A stretch of 8,263 bases of DNA from Hyphomonadaceae bacterium (GTDB taxonomy: Bacteria; Pseudomonadota; Alphaproteobacteria; Caulobacterales; Aquidulcibacteraceae), in contig JAEUMU010000123.1 of assembly GCA_016791325.1 (NCBI GenBank), forward strand, positions 1-8,263, read 5' to 3'. Positions 5,837-8,263 of the stretch are shown piece after piece. The stretch's first letter is position 1. Every line of letters begins with the position of its first letter. The notes below the pieces were generated by a model that worked only from the letters and a program-made list of their open reading frames with translations, was not told where the DNA came from and ran no database searches. Made by a program: the position numbers and the translations under genes.

Positions 5837-7000
5837 TCACGCGGCGGCGGCCATCAGCTCAAACACCGCGCCGGCGATATGATAGAGGCTGGAGGCGGGC
5901 GCGGCTTCGGCTACGAACACGCCGTCCGGCGTGCGCCGGTCCCACCAGAGGCCCGCGCGCGGGGTTTGCAGATAGGGCCAGAGCATATCGTAAGCCGCGC
6001 ACGCCTGGGCTCCAGACGCCGCTTCCCCTGTGGCGCGGTAATGCGCGCAGTGCGCGCGCAGGCGCTCGGTGTGGGGCCAAAGCCGGGAGCTACGCGTGAG
6101 CGGCTGGCCCTCAATGTCGATCTCATCGAACACGAGGCCGCGTGCGGCGTCGACGCCGTGGGTTTCGGCGAAACGGCGCAGTGCATCGGCGCGCGGGACC
6201 GGCGCTTCGCCGGTAAGCGTGGCTTGGCGGTGCAGCAGCCAGCACCATTCAAACATATGCCCAGGCTCGGCGATGCGGCCTTCGTGGCCGGGGGCGGGGG
6301 CCCAGTCGGCCGTGAAATATTCCCGCAGCGCGCCGGTGCATGCATCGACCATGCGCGTGAACACAAGGTCGCGGATGGCGTTCGCACGTGCGAGGCAGCG
6401 CGCATCGCCACTGGCCTCATGCAGCGTTAGCAGCGCTTCGAACATATGCATGTGCGAGTTCTGCCGCCGCGGCAGCGCCTCGCGCACTTCGCCTTCGATG
6501 AAGCCGCCTGCGGGGTGGGCCCATCGTGTTTCGATCCAGGCGATCTGCGCTTCGGCGGCGGCGAGCAGATCGCTGCGCGGCGCCAGCGCCATCGCCGCAT
6601 GCGCCAAACCGAACATGACGAAGGCGAGATCGTAGAGGTCGCGCCGGGGATCCGCGGGCCGGCCATCCGCGCCTAGCAGATGCACCGCGCCGCCATCGGG
6701 GCGCAACGCGCGCGTCAGCAGCACGGCCACGCCGGCTTCGACCATTTCGCGCCACGGGCCTTTCCAACCCAAGCGCCCCGCCTGGGCGAACACGGCTGTC
6801 TGGCGCGCCTGCACGCGCACGCGCCGGGGGCGGATTTCGCGCGTGCCGGCTTGGCTAAGCGCCTCATCGAAGCAGCCTACGCTGCGATCAAAGCCCTGTT
6901 CGCACCAGAGCGGCAGCGCGTGTTGAAATAGCCAGTCGCGCGCCACGCCGGCGCGGGAGGCCAGCGCCTCCTTCACCTGGTGATCGCCAGCCGCCGCCAT
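5837..7000 (-). CDS. AGE-family epimerase/isomerase (N-acylglucosamine 2-epimerase fold)
   Basis: An (alpha/alpha)6-barrel sugar epimerase or isomerase of 387 residues, a normal length for the family, which includes N-acylglucosamine 2-epimerase, mannose isomerase/YihS and phosphomannose-isomerase-like proteins. Family blocks are RVRVQARQTAVFAQAGRLGW (60-79), DLYDLAFVMFGLAHA (121-135), NSHMHMFEA (181-189), EPGHMFEWCW (245-254), RLWPHTERLRA (306-316) and SSLYHIAGA (370-378). Conserved histidines His183/His185, His248, His310 and His374 are all present, so activity is likely. Free sugar, N-acyl sugar or sugar phosphate as substrate cannot be decided here. The ATG at 7000 is preferred; the longer reading frame needs a TTG at 7093 and adds a proline/arginine-rich stretch unlike the family. 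It heads a three-gene minus-strand set and has a promoter about 100 bases upstream. The Shine-Dalgarno is poor. Confidence 0.88.
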   Translation of the reverse strand: MAAAGDHQVKEALASRAGVARDWLFQHALPLWCEQGFDRSVGCFDEALSQAGTREIRPRRVRVQARQTAVFAQAGRLGWKGPWREMVEAGVAVLLTRALRPDGGAVHLLGADGRPADPRRDLYDLAFVMFGLAHAAMALAPRSDLLAAAEAQIAWIETRWAHPAGGFIEGEVREALPRRQNSHMHMFEALLTLHEASGDARCLARANAIRDLVFTRMVDACTGALREYFTADWAPAPGHEGRIAEPGHMFEWCWLLHRQATLTGEAPVPRADALRRFAETHGVDAARGLVFDEIDIEGQPLTRSSRLWPHTERLRAHCAHYRATGEAASGAQACAAYDMLWPYLQTPRAGLWWDRRTPDGVFVAEAAPASSLYHIAGAVFELMAAAA

Positions 7001-7102
7001 TATGCGTGGCTCGTGAGCGTAAGCGGGGCCCCAACGCGGCCAGGTGCGACAAGCAGGGACATCGAAAGCAGGCCTTCGCGGGCAGGGGCGCAAACGGCGC
7101 TT

Positions 7103-7132
7103 ATTCTAGCGAAGGGGCGGCGACGCAAGCAA
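7103..7132 (-). promoter_or_regulatory. Promoter for the AGE-methyltransferase-epimerase set
   Basis: On the minus strand the -10 element TAGAAT (7103-7108) differs from TATAAT at one position, and its context GCTAGAAT matches seven of eight bases of the Caulobacter vegetative element GCTANAWC. The -35 TTGCTT (7127-7132) is 18 bases upstream. The start would be near 7096, leaving a leader of about 95 bases. The -35 overlaps the palindrome GCAATTGC (7129-7136), and the -10 edge lies in a seven-base inverted repeat (CCTTCGC 7073-7079, GCGAAGG 7109-7115). Confidence 0.55.
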
Positions 7133-7192
7133 TTGCCGCACGACGACGGGAAGGCGCTGTCGCAGCGGCGGGGTCTGGGCTAGAGGACGCGC

Positions 7193-8263
7193 GTGAACGG
7201 CGGCGCAAAGCTTCTCTACCTCTATCTCGGGCGGCGCGGGGCGATGCCGCGGTTCACGCTCGATCTGATGCGGGCCGCGCCCGCGCCAGTGCTGATCGCC
7301 GCGCAGAGCGAACTTGCCGGCGCCTTCGATGCGCTGCCGGGGCCGGTGGTGAAGGCGCGCCTATTTGCATCCGGGCCTGGGGCGATGCTGCAGGCCTGGC
7401 GCATCGGCGCGCTGCGCCGGGCGCTGGCGCGCTTGATCAAGGAGACGCGCCCGGACGCCGTGGTCGAGCTGATGCCGCACTTATGGTCGCCGTTTCTAGA
7501 GGATGTGCCGCGGCGCATGGGCGTGCGGCGTTTAGCGGTGCTGCATGATTGGCGGCGCCATCCGGGCGATCTGAGCGGGCTGGCCAATGCGTGGCTTACG
7601 GGCTCCGCCCTGCGCGCGGACCGGATCATAACCTTGAGCCGCTATGTGGCGGATCTGGCGCGGGCGGCGCGCCCGGATTTAAGCGCGCGCATCACGCCGC
7701 TGTTTCATCCCGACTTTCCAGCCGAAACGCGCCCGCGCGCCGAAGGCAACCGGCCGCTGCGCGTGCTCTTCATGGGGCGCTTGCTGGCCTATAAGGGCCT
7801 CGATCTTCTTGTGCAGTCCGCAGCCGAAGCCAAGCATGCGGGAGTAGCGCTGGAGATCAGCGTTTGCGGCGAGGGCGATATTCGCGCGCTGCGCGCCCCG
7901 CTCGCGGCGCTGGGCGCCACGGTCGTCAATCGTTGGCTTAGCCAGGATGAAATTCACCGCGCGCTTCAAGACTGCGACGTGGTGGCCGCGACCTATAAGG
8001 AAGCGAGCCAATCGGGCGTCGTCGCGGCCGCGTTTGGCGCGGGGCGAGCGGTGATCGCAACGCCCGTGGGAGCGCTGCCCGAGCAGGTCGATGACGAGCA
8101 CACGGGGCTGGTGACGCGGGATGTGAGTGCGGGCGCGATTGCGGCGGCGTTGCGCCGGTTCGCCGAGCAGCGCGACCTATTGTCCCACTGCGAAGCGGAA
8201 ATCGCGCGCCGCGCGCCGCAGCGGTCGATGGCGGCGTTCGCCGCGGCGCTAGCGGCGGCGGCG
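7193..8263 (+). CDS. GT4-family glycosyltransferase, incomplete at window end
   Basis: A GT-B fold retaining glycosyltransferase of the GT4 type, expected to add a sugar from a nucleotide donor onto a growing glycan or lipid at the inner membrane. The start is well fixed: an in-frame TAG at 7181 leaves GTG 7193 as the first start codon, with AGAGGA (7182-7187) five bases before it. The frame is open for all 357 codons to the window edge, and since the end is alanine-rich the stop may be close. The C-terminal donor domain shows FMGRLLAYKGLDLL (193-206), VCGEGD (224-229) and KEASQSGVVAAAFGAG (269-284) followed by VIATPVGALPEQV (287-299). Glu270 is the first Glu of the EX7E region, but the second is replaced by Ala, as in an ASQSGV-type subgroup. 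It is divergent from the AGE gene across 192 bases. Donor and acceptor are unknown. Confidence 0.87.
   Translation, partial: MNGGAKLLYLYLGRRGAMPRFTLDLMRAAPAPVLIAAQSELAGAFDALPGPVVKARLFASGPGAMLQAWRIGALRRALARLIKETRPDAVVELMPHLWSPFLEDVPRRMGVRRLAVLHDWRRHPGDLSGLANAWLTGSALRADRIITLSRYVADLARAARPDLSARITPLFHPDFPAETRPRAEGNRPLRVLFMGRLLAYKGLDLLVQSAAEAKHAGVALEISVCGEGDIRALRAPLAALGATVVNRWLSQDEIHRALQDCDVVAATYKEASQSGVVAAAFGAGRAVIATPVGALPEQVDDEHTGLVTRDVSAGAIAAALRRFAEQRDLLSHCEAEIARRAPQRSMAAFAAALAAAA

Noticed and set aside
1..8263. Insertion sequences, CRISPR arrays, tRNA or rRNA genes, phage genes
   Set aside because: No transposase, no regularly spaced repeats, no cloverleaf or rRNA-like segments were seen; coding style is uniform across the window.

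Overview
The window reads as chromosomal DNA from a GC-rich alphaproteobacterium, probably near Caulobacterales/Hyphomonadaceae. This placement is inferred from protein character, strong G/C preference at third codon positions and Caulobacter-like promoter elements; no rRNA or other marker confirms it. I see no mobile element, CRISPR array or tRNA. Genes cover nearly everything and no gene-free stretch exceeds about 200 bases.

Left part (1-2461, plus strand): a GC-rich leader with hairpins, then kdsD (arabinose-5-phosphate isomerase, first step of Kdo synthesis for LPS), closely followed by an exported M20-family amidohydrolase.

Middle (2462-3953, plus strand): a 69-residue CspA-type cold-shock protein with a structured 5' leader, a strong intrinsic terminator, then a glutathione S-transferase-like protein whose ribosome binding site lies directly behind that terminator. 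The leader and the terminator are the most interesting regulatory structures in the window.

Right part (3966-8263): a sugar/glycan block. On the minus strand an AGE-family sugar epimerase/isomerase, a class I SAM methyltransferase and a UDP-glucuronate 4-epimerase run in the same direction, from a good promoter at 7103-7132. Divergent from them, on the plus strand, a GT4-family glycosyltransferase starts at GTG 7193 and remains open at the window edge. Together these suggest a surface polysaccharide or glycolipid that may contain galacturonate. KdsD at the other end also feeds the cell envelope, but the csp-gst pair lies between them, so a single locus is not demonstrated.

I found no clearly new multi-gene system. 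The best candidates for follow-up are the csp leader with mutually exclusive pairings, the terminator between csp and gst, and the uncharacterised glycan gene set.
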